From the NCBI GenBank assembly GCA_963807005.1, contig CAWDZK010000005.1, positions 124,001 to 188,000 of the forward strand: a stretch of 64,000 bases of DNA, given 5' to 3'. This DNA comes from CAWDZK01 sp963807005 (lineage in GTDB: Bacteria > Actinomycetota > Actinomycetes > JACCUZ01). The stretch's first letter is position 1, and each line of letters starts with the position of its first letter. Shown here in pieces: positions 1 through 8,701 of this stretch. Below the pieces are notes generated by a model. The model did no database searches. It worked only from the letters and a program-made list of their open reading frames with translations, and had not been told where the DNA came from. Both the position numbers and the translations under genes were made by a program.

Positions 1-2121
1 TGGCTGGCCGGAGACCGGCCGGTCACCTGGGCCGACGTGCAGAAGCTGAACACGCTCGGCGTGCTCGTGACCTCACGTCAGGTGCTGCTGGACCCCCCTC
101 CGGACTCGGCGGTACCCCTGTACGCGACCGGCTACCAGGGCTGGGTCGACAACACGTACTGGCTGCTGTGGATGCTCGTCGCGGTGGCGGTCGCGCTGGC
201 GGCGCTCGAGGTCTGCCTGCTGGCCGGCGCCGCCTTCGCGGTGGGCGCGCGACGACAGGCGCGCTCGCTCGGTCTGCTGGCCGCGACCGGGGGCTCCCGA
301 CGCCAGATCCGGTCCGTGGTGCTCGCCGGCGGCTTCGTCCTCGGCCTGACCGGAGCCGTCGTCGGCGTCGGGCTCGGGCTGCTCGTCGCTGCTGCCGCCA
401 GACCGGTGCTGACGAACGTCGCCGCCGCCGACTTCGGCCACTTCGACGTGCGACCGCTGGAGCTGCTCGCCATCGCGCTGGTCGGGGTCGTGACCGGGGT
501 GCTGGCCGCCGTCCTGCCGGCCCGCACGGCCGCCCGGCAGGACCCGGTCGCCGCTCTGACCGGACGCCGCGGCCAGGTCCGGACCGCGCGCAAGGTCCCG
601 GCGATCGGCCTGGTGATCGTCGCGGTCGGCATCGGCTGCGCCGCCCTCGGGAGCGCCCTGTCCGTCGCGCACAACACCGGCCTGAACCCGTTGAACGGCG
701 GCAGCACGGCAGCGGTCGTCGCCCTCATCGCCGGCGGTGCCGCGCTCGCGCAGATCGGGCTGATCGTCACCAGTCCCGCCATCATCGGGCTGGCCGGGCG
801 GTGGTCCAGGTCGCTGCCGCTGGCGGTCCGGCTGGCGTTGCGGGACGCGGCCCGGCACCGCGGCCGGAGCGCGCCGGCGATGGCCGCGGTGCTCACCGCG
901 GTCACCGGGAGCACCGCGCTGCTGCTGTACGTCGCCTCGCTGGACGCCCACGACCGGGACGCCTACCGACCGTCCTGGCCCACCCTCAGCGGCGGCGTCG
1001 CGCTGACCGACTTCACCTACGACCTCGCGACCGGGCAGGAGACCCGGACCCTCGTCGACCCCGCCCGCGTCCGGACGGCGATCGCGCCGTCGCTGCCGCC
1101 GTTCGACTCGAAGGTGGTCCGCGTCGTCGACGGCACGTGCACACAGGAGCCGGGTGAGGAGTACTGCACCCCCGCGTCCGCGACACCGGTCGTCCCGACG
1201 GAGAACGACTGCTTCGTCAACGCCCTGGACCGGCCGCCGACGACCGCGGAGAAGAACCGGGCCGAGCGGGACCCGCGGTGCACCGGGACCGAGCTGGAGA
1301 TCAGCGGCGGCTTCACGGGTACTCCCGTCGGCGGCCCGGACCTCCTGCGGGTCGTGACCCGCAAGCCGCCGTCGCGGGATGCGGCCGCGACGCTGGCTGC
1401 CGGCGGGGTGGTGGTCTTCCGGCCAGAGCTCGTCGGCGCGGACGGCACCGTCACCTTCGACGTCGTCTCCGCCGAGGAGGCAGCAGCCGCCCAGCAGGAG
1501 AACCGGGAGCCGACGTACACCCGGGTCACCCTCCCGGGCGCCTACCAGCAGGTCGACGCGCCCGCGGCCGAGGCGGTCTACAGCCCGGTCGCCGCGCGGC
1601 GGCTGGGGCTGACGACCACCCCGTCCACCCTGCTGCTCCAGTTCCAGCGGGTGCCCACCACGGCCGAGCAGGAACGAGCCCAGCAGGCCCTGGGGGACGG
1701 GGGGATGTCGGTGTACCTCGGCGTGGAGCGCGGCTACGTCAGCGACTACGGCCTCGGTCTGCTGGCCCTCGTCGTCGGCGCCGCGATCATCACGCTGGGC
1801 TCGGCCGGCATCGCGACCGGGCTGGCCCAGGCCGACGCCCGCGCCGACCATGCGACTCTGGCGGCGGTCGGGGCAGCCCCACGGCTGCGACGACGGCTCG
1901 CGGCGGCGCAGGCACTGTCGATCTCGGTTCTCGGGACCGTGCTCGGAGTGGCCGCCGGCTTCGTGCCCGGGGCGGCCCTCCTCGGCGCCCTGCCCACCAT
2001 CGACCTCGTGGTCCCGGTGTGGCAGCTCGTCGAGGTGCTGGTCCTCGTCCCGCTCCTCGCCGCCGGCGCCGCCTGGCTGCTCACCCGCTCCCGGGTGCCG
2101 CTCGACCGGCGGATCGGATGA
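1..2121 (+). CDS. FtsX-family ABC transporter permease, 5' end outside the window
   Basis: The reading frame is open from the first base, so the true start lies upstream; 706 residues are visible. Two FtsX-type membrane domains can be seen, one near in-window residues 50-190 and one at about 575-700. Each has hydrophobic helices, and the first carries the LGLLAATGGSRRQIR stretch typical of MacB/FtsX permeases. Between them lies a large presumably extracytoplasmic region with four cysteines around nt 1138-1281 (residues 380-427). Such permeases work with an ABC ATPase, probably encoded just upstream, in lipoprotein, lipid or peptide export; the substrate cannot be told. A GTG at 37 is an internal alternative and is not the real start, because conserved sequence precedes it. 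Confidence 0.85.
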   Translation, partial: WLAGDRPVTWADVQKLNTLGVLVTSRQVLLDPPPDSAVPLYATGYQGWVDNTYWLLWMLVAVAVALAALEVCLLAGAAFAVGARRQARSLGLLAATGGSRRQIRSVVLAGGFVLGLTGAVVGVGLGLLVAAAARPVLTNVAAADFGHFDVRPLELLAIALVGVVTGVLAAVLPARTAARQDPVAALTGRRGQVRTARKVPAIGLVIVAVGIGCAALGSALSVAHNTGLNPLNGGSTAAVVALIAGGAALAQIGLIVTSPAIIGLAGRWSRSLPLAVRLALRDAARHRGRSAPAMAAVLTAVTGSTALLLYVASLDAHDRDAYRPSWPTLSGGVALTDFTYDLATGQETRTLVDPARVRTAIAPSLPPFDSKVVRVVDGTCTQEPGEEYCTPASATPVVPTENDCFVNALDRPPTTAEKNRAERDPRCTGTELEISGGFTGTPVGGPDLLRVVTRKPPSRDAAATLAAGGVVVFRPELVGADGTVTFDVVSAEEAAAAQQENREPTYTRVTLPGAYQQVDAPAAEAVYSPVAARRLGLTTTPSTLLLQFQRVPTTAEQERAQQALGDGGMSVYLGVERGYVSDYGLGLLALVVGAAIITLGSAGIATGLAQADARADHATLAAVGAAPRLRRRLAAAQALSISVLGTVLGVAAGFVPGAALLGALPTIDLVVPVWQLVEVLVLVPLLAAGAAWLLTRSRVPLDRRIG

Positions 2122-2206
2122 GGCCGTTGGACCTGCGCCGGGAGCAGCGCGCCGCCCGACGTCGCTCCCTGCAGGTGCTGGTGGAGCGCCGGCTGGAGCG
2201 GTGGGG

Positions 2207-3202
2207 TCAGCCGGCGAGGCGGCCCTTGGCCATCGCGTCGATCTCGAGCACCCGGCGCATGCCGACCGACTCGTAGAGCCGCAGCGCGCCGGTCACGTTG
2301 GCCACGTCGACGTGCAGCAGGACGGCCTTCCGGCCGGCGCGCTGGGCCCGCGCGAAGCAGTCCCGGAGCAGCGCCTTCGCGACGCCCCGTCCCCTCCCGC
2401 TCGGCAGGACGCCGAGGGTGCGGACGTAGCCGGCGTCGTCCTCGGGCTCGAACTGGCGGGTGGTCACCAGCACGCCGAGCGGCTTCCCGTCGACCTCGGC
2501 CAGGAACACCCTCGCCCAGTCGTCGCCGGCCCCGGTCAGTCGCTCGTGCCACCGCGCGTAGCTGCTCCGGACGTGACCGTAGTGCTCGACGAAGGACTCC
2601 TCCTCGACCTCGTGCGCCACCCGCAGTCCGGCACCGTCCTCGGCGCCGATCTCGCGTACGACAACGTCGGTGGGAGGTATCTCGACCGGAGCCTCCGGGT
2701 CCAGGTCGATCCGCATCCGGGTGAACGTGGTCCGCGCGTCGTAGCCGGCGGCGTCCAGCCACGACCTGGTGCGGGTGTCGGTCCGGTAGACGCCGGTCCC
2801 GAACCACGGCACGCCGGCCCCCGCCTCGGACACCAGCTCCCGGCCGCGCGCCTCCAGCACGGCCAGCACGTGGTGCCCGAGGGCGGCGTCGTGCTCGGGG
2901 TGCACGTACAGGTCCAGCTCCACCTGGTTGCTGTCGTCGGCGTGGTCGACCCACCCGTAGGCCTGCATCGCGCCCTCCTCGTCGTACCAGCCGTACGCCT
3001 CGACGCTCTCGCGGCGCAGATCGGCCTCGATGTCCTCGCGGGTGAAGTCGAGAAACCCCACGGCAGCGAGGTCGCTGGCGGCGAGCACGCGGCAGACGTC
3101 GTCGAGGTCGGCGACCGTGACCCGTCGGCGGGTCAGGGACGCGGCATCGGTCGGGGCATCGGTCGGGGCATCGGTCGGGGCATCGGTCGGGGCATCGGTC
3201 AT
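2207..3202 (-). CDS. Tandem-GNAT N-acetyltransferase
   Basis: A 331-residue protein with two GNAT-like halves. The C-terminal half carries an acetyl-CoA pyrophosphate-binding signature (RTLGVLPSGRGRGVAKALL), then the usual VDVANVTGALRLYESVGM strand-helix. The N-terminal half looks degenerate. The layout resembles mycothiol synthase MshD, but I do not see enough to call MshD, so the substrate is unknown. I chose ATG at 3202 because upstream codons are unconserved and overlap the divergent gene's leader. The first 20 residues are a TDAP repeat encoded by a 12-bp tandem repeat. The gene converges on the FtsX gene with an 85-bp gap. Confidence 0.8.
   Translation of the reverse strand: MTDAPTDAPTDAPTDAPTDAASLTRRRVTVADLDDVCRVLAASDLAAVGFLDFTREDIEADLRRESVEAYGWYDEEGAMQAYGWVDHADDSNQVELDLYVHPEHDAALGHHVLAVLEARGRELVSEAGAGVPWFGTGVYRTDTRTRSWLDAAGYDARTTFTRMRIDLDPEAPVEIPPTDVVVREIGAEDGAGLRVAHEVEEESFVEHYGHVRSSYARWHERLTGAGDDWARVFLAEVDGKPLGVLVTTRQFEPEDDAGYVRTLGVLPSGRGRGVAKALLRDCFARAQRAGRKAVLLHVDVANVTGALRLYESVGMRRVLEIDAMAKGRLAG
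3144..3200 (-). repeat. 12-bp tandem repeat coding for TDAP units
   Basis: Four perfect copies of gcatcggtcggg (plus strand) lie at 3144-3155, 3156-3167, 3168-3179 and 3180-3191, followed by a partial copy to 3200. On the minus strand they encode the repeated Thr-Asp-Ala-Pro start of the GNAT protein. As the unit is 12 bp, copy number can change without shifting the frame. Confidence 0.95.
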
Positions 3203-3276
3203 GGCGTCGAGGCTGCCAGCGACCACCGCCGGGGGTCCATCCGTTTCGCCGGCGGCAGGTGGGCGAGGATGGATCC

Positions 3277-3873
3277 ATGACGGAGCCGGACGAGCAGTCA
3301 CAGCAGCCTCAGGTCGAGCAGGCACAGGAGCAGCGGGTCGTGATCGTCGGGCCCAACGGCATGGCCGTCGAGGCGGCCCCGGGTGCCGACGAGGTCGACG
3401 ACCGGTCGGTCACCGACCTGGTGGACCAGCCGGCGAAGGTGATGCGGATCGGCAGCATGATCAAGCAGCTGCTGGAGGAGGTCCGCGCGTCCGACCTCGA
3501 CGAGGCGAGCCGGGTCCGGCTCAAGGAGATCCACACCCGCTCGATCAAGGAGCTGGAGGAGGGCCTGGCGCCCGAGCTGGTCGAGGAGCTGGAGCGGATC
3601 TCGCTGCCGTTCACCGACGAGTCGGTGCCGTCCGAGGCCGAGCTGCGGGTGGCCCAGGCCCAGCTGGTCGGCTGGCTGGAGGGGCTGTTCCACGGCATCC
3701 AGACCGCACTGTTCGCCCAGCAGATGGCGGCGCGGGCGCAGTTCGAGGAGATGCGCCGACGGGCGCTGCCAGGAGGGTTGTCGATGCCGGGCGGCCCCGG
3801 CGGCCCGGGTGGCCCGGGTGGCATGGACGGCACCGACGACGGAACCGCCCACAACACCGGCCAGTACCTCTAG
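3277..3873 (+). CDS. bpa: Bacterial proteasome activator Bpa/PafE
   Basis: This 198-residue protein matches Bpa (DUF2587) along its length: the LTDLVDQPAKVMRIG-like segment, IKQLLEEVRAS, the LAPELVEELERISLPF segment, then QLVGWLEGLFHGIQTALFAQ and the terminal GQYL. In mycobacteria Bpa forms a dodecameric ring; its C-terminal GQYL docks into the 20S proteasome alpha ring and opens the gate without ATP. It thus marks a proteasome-containing actinobacterium. I chose ATG at 3277; a GTG at 3259 would add six unconserved residues. Just before GQYL is a Gly-Pro-rich stretch, a flexible tether seen in the family. It is transcribed alone, followed by a strong inverted repeat. Confidence 0.93.
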   Translation: MTEPDEQSQQPQVEQAQEQRVVIVGPNGMAVEAAPGADEVDDRSVTDLVDQPAKVMRIGSMIKQLLEEVRASDLDEASRVRLKEIHTRSIKELEEGLAPELVEELERISLPFTDESVPSEAELRVAQAQLVGWLEGLFHGIQTALFAQQMAARAQFEEMRRRALPGGLSMPGGPGGPGGPGGMDGTDDGTAHNTGQYL

Positions 3874-3880
3874 CCCCCCC

Positions 3881-3941
3881 GCCGAGTGGTGGGTTGGGCA
3901 CCCGAAATGCCCGATCCGTCCTGCGCAACCCACCACTCGGC
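3881..3941. terminator. 16-bp perfect inverted repeat between bpa and the HAD gene
   Basis: The left arm gccgagtggtgggttg (3881-3896) pairs perfectly with caacccaccactcggc (3926-3941) across a 29-nt loop. It lies eight bases past the bpa stop and before the convergent HAD gene ends at 3999, so a bidirectional terminator is the simplest reading. No T-run follows, as is common for high-GC actinobacterial terminators. Its outer arm shares CGAGTGG with the palindrome at 26937-26994. Confidence 0.6.
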
Positions 3942-3998
3942 GGACGGGGGGAGGGCGGCGCGGGGGAGCGGGGGGCAGCGGGAGGGCGGTGCGTGGGG

Positions 3999-4796
3999 TC
4001 AGAGGGAGTAGAGCTCCTCGAGGACGCGGGCGACGCCGTCCTGCTCGGGCGGGTCGACCAGCCGGGTGACCGCGGCGCGCACCTCGGGGTGACCGTCGGC
4101 CACGCCGTACGCCAGGCCGGCCCAGGCGAGCATGGGCAGGTCGTTGGGCATGTCGCCGAACGCCACCACGTCGGCCGCCCGCACCCCGCGGGAGGCGGCG
4201 AACCGGGCCAGACCGGTGGCCTTGGACACCCCGGCCGCTGAGATCTCGAGCAGCGCGGTCGTCGAGGAGTGCGTCAGCTCGACCAGGTCGCCCACCACCT
4301 CGCGGGCAGCGGCGAGCAGGTCGTCCGGTCCCATCGCCTCGTGCCGGGCCAGCAGCTTGAGCGCCGGCCCGTTCCACAGCTGCTCCAGCGGCGCGACCGC
4401 CCGCTGCTGCCCCGCGTCCCAGCGCGCGAGGTACGCCGGCTCGTGGCTGAACCCCTCCAGCGTCTCCAGCGCGAAGGTCACGTCCGGCAGCGCCTCCCGC
4501 AGCCGGCGGGCGACCTCGAGCCCGACCTCCACCGGGATCGGGTCGTGCGAGACGACCTGCTCGGTGTGCAGGTCGTACAGCGCTGCACCGTTCGCACACA
4601 CCGCCAGCCCGGTGTGGCCGATCCGCTCGGCGACGTCGGCCATCCAGCGGGCGGGCCGACCGGTGACCATGACCACGGGTACGCCGAGCGCCTCCACCGC
4701 TCGCAGCGCCGCGACGGTGCGGTCGGACACGGTGCCGTCCCGGCACACCACGGTGCCGTCGAGGTCGGTGGCGACGAGACGGGGCGGTGGACGCAC
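3999..4796 (-). CDS. HAD-superfamily hydrolase, Cof-type phosphatase
   Basis: A 265-residue HAD hydrolase. The motif I signature DLDGTVVCRDG follows the N-terminal strand, and motif IV appears as FGDMPNDLPML near residue 225. The region between them has the size of a type IIB cap, as in Cof/YbiV sugar-phosphate or flavin-phosphate phosphatases. The GTG at 4796 is chosen because GGAGG lies eight bases upstream on the minus strand; a GTG at 4838 lacks such a site. It is divergent from the TrpB-like gene. The substrate cannot be read from sequence. Confidence 0.85.
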   Translation of the reverse strand: MRPPPRLVATDLDGTVVCRDGTVSDRTVAALRAVEALGVPVVMVTGRPARWMADVAERIGHTGLAVCANGAALYDLHTEQVVSHDPIPVEVGLEVARRLREALPDVTFALETLEGFSHEPAYLARWDAGQQRAVAPLEQLWNGPALKLLARHEAMGPDDLLAAAREVVGDLVELTHSSTTALLEISAAGVSKATGLARFAASRGVRAADVVAFGDMPNDLPMLAWAGLAYGVADGHPEVRAAVTRLVDPPEQDGVARVLEELYSL

Positions 4797-4843
4797 GGGA
4801 CGATCCTCCCCCGAGACCCTTCCTGCGGTGGTGCCCACCCCAC

Positions 4844-4849
4844 TAGCGT
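4844..4849 (+). promoter_or_regulatory. Likely -10 element of the TrpB-like gene
   Basis: TAGCGT fits the actinobacterial TANNNT -10 pattern and lies 33 bases before the GTG start at 4883. That leaves a short leader carrying the strong ribosome binding site aaggagg at 4871-4877. No clear -35 element is seen. Confidence 0.4.
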
Positions 4850-4882
4850 CGGTGGCAGCCCTGACCAGCCAAGGAGGCCCCG

Positions 4883-6247
4883 GTGGCGGACCAGCACAAG
4901 TACCTGCTCGACGAGTCCGAGATGCCGACGCGTTGGTACAACATCATCCCGGACCTGCCGTCGCCGCCACCGCCGCCGCTGCACCCCGCCACCCACCAGC
5001 CGGTCGGGCCGGACGACCTCGCCCCGCTGTTCCCGATGGACCTGATCCTGCAGGAGGTCAGCACGGACAGCTACGTCGACATCCCGGACGAGGTCCAGGA
5101 CGTCTACCGGCTCTGGCGGCCGTCGCCACTGTTCCGCGCGCACCGGCTGGAGAAGGCGCTCGGGACCCCGGCGAGGATCTACTACAAGTACGAGGGGGTG
5201 TCCCCGGCCGGCTCGCACAAGCCCAACACCGCCGTCCCGCAGGCCTTCTACAACAAGAAGTCCGGCGTCACGCGGCTCACCACCGAGACCGGCGCGGGCC
5301 AGTGGGGCACGGCGCTGGCGTTCGCCTGCGCGGTGTTCGGCCTGGACTGCGAGGTCTGGCAGGTCGGTGCCTCGTACGACAGCAAGCCGTACCGCAAGTC
5401 GGTGATGGAGACGTTCGGGGCGACGGTCCACCGCAGCCCGTCCGAGCTCACCGAGTCCGGCCGCAAGGCCCTCGAGGACGCGGCCAACCACTCCGGCAGC
5501 CTCGGCATCGCGATCAGCGAGGCGGTCGAGGCAGCGGTCGGCGACGAGACGGCGCACTACGCGCTCGGCAGCGTGCTCAACCACGTGCTGCTGCACCAGA
5601 CGGTGATCGGCGAGGAGGCGCTGCTGCAGATGGCCAAGGCCGGCGACTCCCCCGACCTGATCGTCGGCTGCACCGGCGGTGGCTCCAACTTCGCCGGGCT
5701 CGCCTTCCCGTTCCTGCGCGAGAAGATGGCCGGGAAGATGTCCCCGACCATCCGCGCGGTCGAGCCGGCGTCGTGCCCCTCGCTGACCCGCGGCGTCTAC
5801 GCCTACGACTACGGCGACACCGCCGGCTTCACGCCGCTGATGAAGATGCACACGCTCGGCCACGACTTCATCCCCGACCCGATCCACGCCGGCGGCCTGC
5901 GCTACCACGGCATGAGCCCGCTGATCTCGCACGTGTACGAGCTCGGCCTGATGGAGGCCATCGCCGTGCCGCAGACGGAGTGCTTCGCCGCGGCGCTGCA
6001 GTTCGCGCGGGCCGAGGGCATCGTCCCCGCACCGGAGCCCACGCACGCGCTCGCCGCCTGCATCCGGGAGGCGCTGGCGTGCAAGGAGACCGGCGAGGAG
6101 AAGGTGATCCTCACTGCGCTCTGCGGGCACGGCCACTTCGACATGGCCGCGTACGACGCCTACCTCGGCGGCAGAATGGTCGACGAGGTGGTCTCCGACG
6201 AGCGGTTCGCCGATCCGCTGACGCGGCTGCCGCAGATCGACGGCTAG
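4883..6247 (+). CDS. TrpB2-type tryptophan synthase beta-like PLP enzyme
   Basis: 454 residues, longer than classic TrpB (about 400) and typical of the TrpB2 branch. These enzymes condense indole with serine to tryptophan and usually act without a TrpA partner beside them. The PLP lysine is K113 in AGSHKPNTA, and the glycine-rich phosphate loop is CTGGGSNFAG near residue 263. The N-terminal extension (MPTRWYNIIPDLP, then a proline run) is a hallmark of this branch. There is no trpA or trpC nearby, so it may scavenge indole rather than serve the main trp operon. An aaggagg site sits five bases before the GTG. Its stop overlaps the opposite gene's stop in the tetramer CTAG. Confidence 0.9.
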   Translation: MADQHKYLLDESEMPTRWYNIIPDLPSPPPPPLHPATHQPVGPDDLAPLFPMDLILQEVSTDSYVDIPDEVQDVYRLWRPSPLFRAHRLEKALGTPARIYYKYEGVSPAGSHKPNTAVPQAFYNKKSGVTRLTTETGAGQWGTALAFACAVFGLDCEVWQVGASYDSKPYRKSVMETFGATVHRSPSELTESGRKALEDAANHSGSLGIAISEAVEAAVGDETAHYALGSVLNHVLLHQTVIGEEALLQMAKAGDSPDLIVGCTGGGSNFAGLAFPFLREKMAGKMSPTIRAVEPASCPSLTRGVYAYDYGDTAGFTPLMKMHTLGHDFIPDPIHAGGLRYHGMSPLISHVYELGLMEAIAVPQTECFAAALQFARAEGIVPAPEPTHALAACIREALACKETGEEKVILTALCGHGHFDMAAYDAYLGGRMVDEVVSDERFADPLTRLPQIDG

Positions 6248-7318
6248 CCGAGCAGCCCGGCCACCAGCTCACGGACCTCGGCCGGCGTCCAGGCCGTCGT
6301 CGCGTCGCCGACCGTGAGCTCGACCCGTACCCATCCAGGCACCCCGGTCGCGATGGTGCCCGGCCAGCTGAAGACGCCGCGGTCCCGCGCGACCGTGCGC
6401 ATCCGTCGGCTGATCTCGACGTCCTCGCCCCGGAGCAGCAGGTGCATCATCGCGGTCTGCGGAGGGTCCGGCACGACCCGGAGACCGGCCAGCCCGGCCA
6501 GCCCCGCCGCGATCGCCCGGGCGTGGGCGACGTACGCCGGCATCCGTGGACCGCGCAGCCGCAGCCCCGCGCAGGCCGGCCGCCGCGTAGGGCCACAGGC
6601 CGAACAGCGTGCCGCCGTGCCGGTGGCGCCACTCGCGGGCCTCGGCCACCAGCTGCTCCTCCCCGGCCAGGACGCAGCCGGCGACGCCGCCGAGGCCCTT
6701 GTAGAGGGAGAGGTAGACCGAGTCGAACAGCGACGCGACCTCGGCCGCGTCGCGCTGGTAGAAGGGCAGTGACTCGAGCAGCCGGGCGCCGTCCAGGTGC
6801 GTGGCGGTGCCGTGCGAACGGGCCAGCTCGGTCTGCGCGACGAGGTCGTCCCAGTCGGGCAGCCGTCCCCCGATCTCGCGCTGCGGCAGCTCGAGCAGCA
6901 GCACGGCGGCGTACTCGGCCACCCCGTCCAGGTCGTCGACGGTGATCAGCTCGGTGGGTGTGCCGACCGGACGACCGTGCAGGCCGTGCAGCCGCTCGGC
7001 GGCCTGGTCCTCCCACAGCGCGAGGTGGCAGGTGGGGTGCCACAGGACGGTCCGCCGGCCGGTCCGGTCGGCGTGCACCCGCAACGCGATCTGCTGGGCC
7101 ATGGTGCCGCTGGGCATGACGACGGCAGCGGGCTTGCCGAGCAGCCCGGCGACCTCCGCCTCCAGCTCGGCGACGACCCCGCCCGTCCCGTATCGGTCGG
7201 ACTCGACCTCGCCGAGCACCTCGTGCACCTCGGCGAGCACCTCGGCCGGGCTGCGCCGTCCGTGCCCGGCCAGGAAGCGGGTGCAGCCGCCCCGGAGCTC
7301 CTCCACCGGCACGTCCAT
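6244..7318 (-). pseudogene. Threonine aldolase / beta-eliminating lyase family gene with an apparent frameshift
   Basis: Two minus-strand frames form one PLP fold-type I enzyme. Nucleotides 7318 to about 6568 encode the N-terminal part, with MPSGTMAQQIALR, the cofactor Asp region THLDGARL and the PLP lysine in SLYKGLGG. From about 6564 to 6244 another frame supplies the C-terminal domain, from LRLRGPRMPAYVAHARAIA on. Joining them needs removal of one base in a run of four C (6565-6568, plus strand). Intact, it would be about 357 residues, as for low-specificity L-threonine aldolase, which cleaves threonine to glycine and acetaldehyde. It is downstream of serS by 31 bp. It may be a recent pseudogene or a sequencing error; function beyond the family is not certain. 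Confidence 0.75.
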
Positions 7319-7349
7319 GACGTCGGGGGCGTCCACGACGGCCAGCCGC

Positions 7350-8618
7350 CTAGGCCTTGGCGACCGGCTCGAGGACCTCGAGGCCGCCCATGAACGGCCG
7401 CAACGCCTGCGGCACCACGACCGAGCCGTCCGCCTGCTGGTGGTTCTCCAGGATCGCCACGATCCAGCGGGTGGTGGCCAGCGTGCCGTTGAGCGTGGCC
7501 AGCGGACGGGTGCCGTCGGCGTCACGCAGCCGCACCCGCAACCGCCGCGCCTGGAACGTCGTGCAGTTCGACGTCGAGGTCAGCTCGCGGTACCGGCCCT
7601 GGGTCGGAACCCACGCCTCGCAGTCGTACTTGCGCGCGGCCGACCCGCCGAGGTCACCCGCCGCCACGTCGATGACGCGGTAGGGCAGCTCGACCTTGGC
7701 GAGCATCTCCTTCTCCCAGGCCAGCAGCCGTTGGTGCTCGGCAGCCGCGTCGGCCGGGTCGCAGTAGGAGAACATCTCGATCTTGTCGAACTGGTGCACC
7801 CGGATGATCCCGCGGGTGTCCTTGCCGTAGGAACCGGCCTCCTTGCGGAAGCAGGTCGACCAGCCGGCGTACCGCAGCGGCAACCGGTCGGCGTCGATGA
7901 CCTCGTCCATGTGGTACGCCGCCAGCGGCACCTCGGAGGTGCCGACGAGGTAGAGGTCCTCCTCCGGCAGGTGGTAGACGTTCTCAGCGGCCTGGGCCAG
8001 GAAGCCGGTGCCCTCCATCGCCTCCGGCTTGACCAGCACCGGCGGTATGACGGGCACGAACCCGGCCGCGGTCGCCTGGGCCATCGCGAGGTTGAGCATC
8101 GCCAGCTGGAGCTGGGCACCGACGCCGGTGAGGTAGTAGAACCGGGCCCCCGAGACCTTGGCGCCTCGCTCGCTGTCGATCGCCCCGAGCCGCTGCCCGA
8201 GCTCGAGATGGTCCAGCGGGGCGAAGTCGAGCTCACGCGGCTCGCCGACCTGCTCCAGCACGACGTAGTCGTCCTCGCCGCCGGCAGGGACCCCGGGCTC
8301 GGCGACGTTGGACAGCCGGCCCATCAGCGCGGTGAACTCGGCCAGCGCCGTGGCCGAGCCGGCCTCGGCCCGCTTGACCTCGGCCGACAGGTCCTTGGTG
8401 CGGACGAGCAGCGCCTCTTTCGCGTCGCCGGAGGCCTGCGCGACCTGGCGACCGAGGTCCTTCTGCTCCGCGCGGGCCCGCTCGTAGACGACGATGGCGG
8501 CGCGGCGGCGCTCATCAGCAGCCAGGACGGCGTCGACGAGCCCGGCGTCCTCTCCCCGCGCACGCTGGGAGGCGCGCACGGCCTCGGGGTCGTCCCGCAA
8601 CTGCTTGAGGTCCAGCAC
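7350..8618 (-). CDS. serS: Seryl-tRNA synthetase
   Basis: 422 residues, the usual size. It attaches serine to tRNA-Ser and to tRNA-Sec where present. The N-terminal coiled-coil tRNA-binding arm spans about residues 1-105 (MLDLKQLRDDPEAVRASQRA start). The class II core shows motif 2 with FRKEAGSYGKDTRG and motif 3 near residues 370-400 (LNGTLATTRWIVAILENHQ). The start is GTG at 8618, with a TACGCT -10 element six bases upstream, implying a leaderless transcript. The threonine aldolase-like gene follows on the same strand. Confidence 0.97.
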   Translation of the reverse strand: MLDLKQLRDDPEAVRASQRARGEDAGLVDAVLAADERRRAAIVVYERARAEQKDLGRQVAQASGDAKEALLVRTKDLSAEVKRAEAGSATALAEFTALMGRLSNVAEPGVPAGGEDDYVVLEQVGEPRELDFAPLDHLELGQRLGAIDSERGAKVSGARFYYLTGVGAQLQLAMLNLAMAQATAAGFVPVIPPVLVKPEAMEGTGFLAQAAENVYHLPEEDLYLVGTSEVPLAAYHMDEVIDADRLPLRYAGWSTCFRKEAGSYGKDTRGIIRVHQFDKIEMFSYCDPADAAAEHQRLLAWEKEMLAKVELPYRVIDVAAGDLGGSAARKYDCEAWVPTQGRYRELTSTSNCTTFQARRLRVRLRDADGTRPLATLNGTLATTRWIVAILENHQQADGSVVVPQALRPFMGGLEVLEPVAKA

Positions 8619-8624
8619 CCGGCG

Positions 8625-8630
8625 AGCGTA
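8625..8630 (-). promoter_or_regulatory. -10 element of serS, leaderless type
   Basis: On the minus strand TACGCT is followed by six bases and the GTG start of serS, so transcription should begin at or next to the start codon. No ribosome binding site is visible, which agrees with a leaderless mRNA. Confidence 0.5.
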
Positions 8631-8701
8631 TCCAGCGGGTGCGGCGGCCCACCAATGACTACTCTCGCGGGCAACCGGCCCGAACCGACGAGGGGATCAC
8701 C

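Noticed and set aside
2118..2276. Small 52-residue frame overlapping the FtsX stop as ATGA
   Set aside because: The overlap looks attractive, but the peptide is Arg-rich without features and runs antisense into the conserved end of the GNAT gene.
3144..3200. CRISPR-like array
   Set aside because: Units are 12 bp, directly adjacent, with no spacers, and are in a coding frame.
4132..6945. 937-codon open frame on the plus strand over the HAD and TrpB-like genes
   Set aside because: It crosses three real genes in the wrong frame and encodes low-complexity Arg/Pro-rich sequence.
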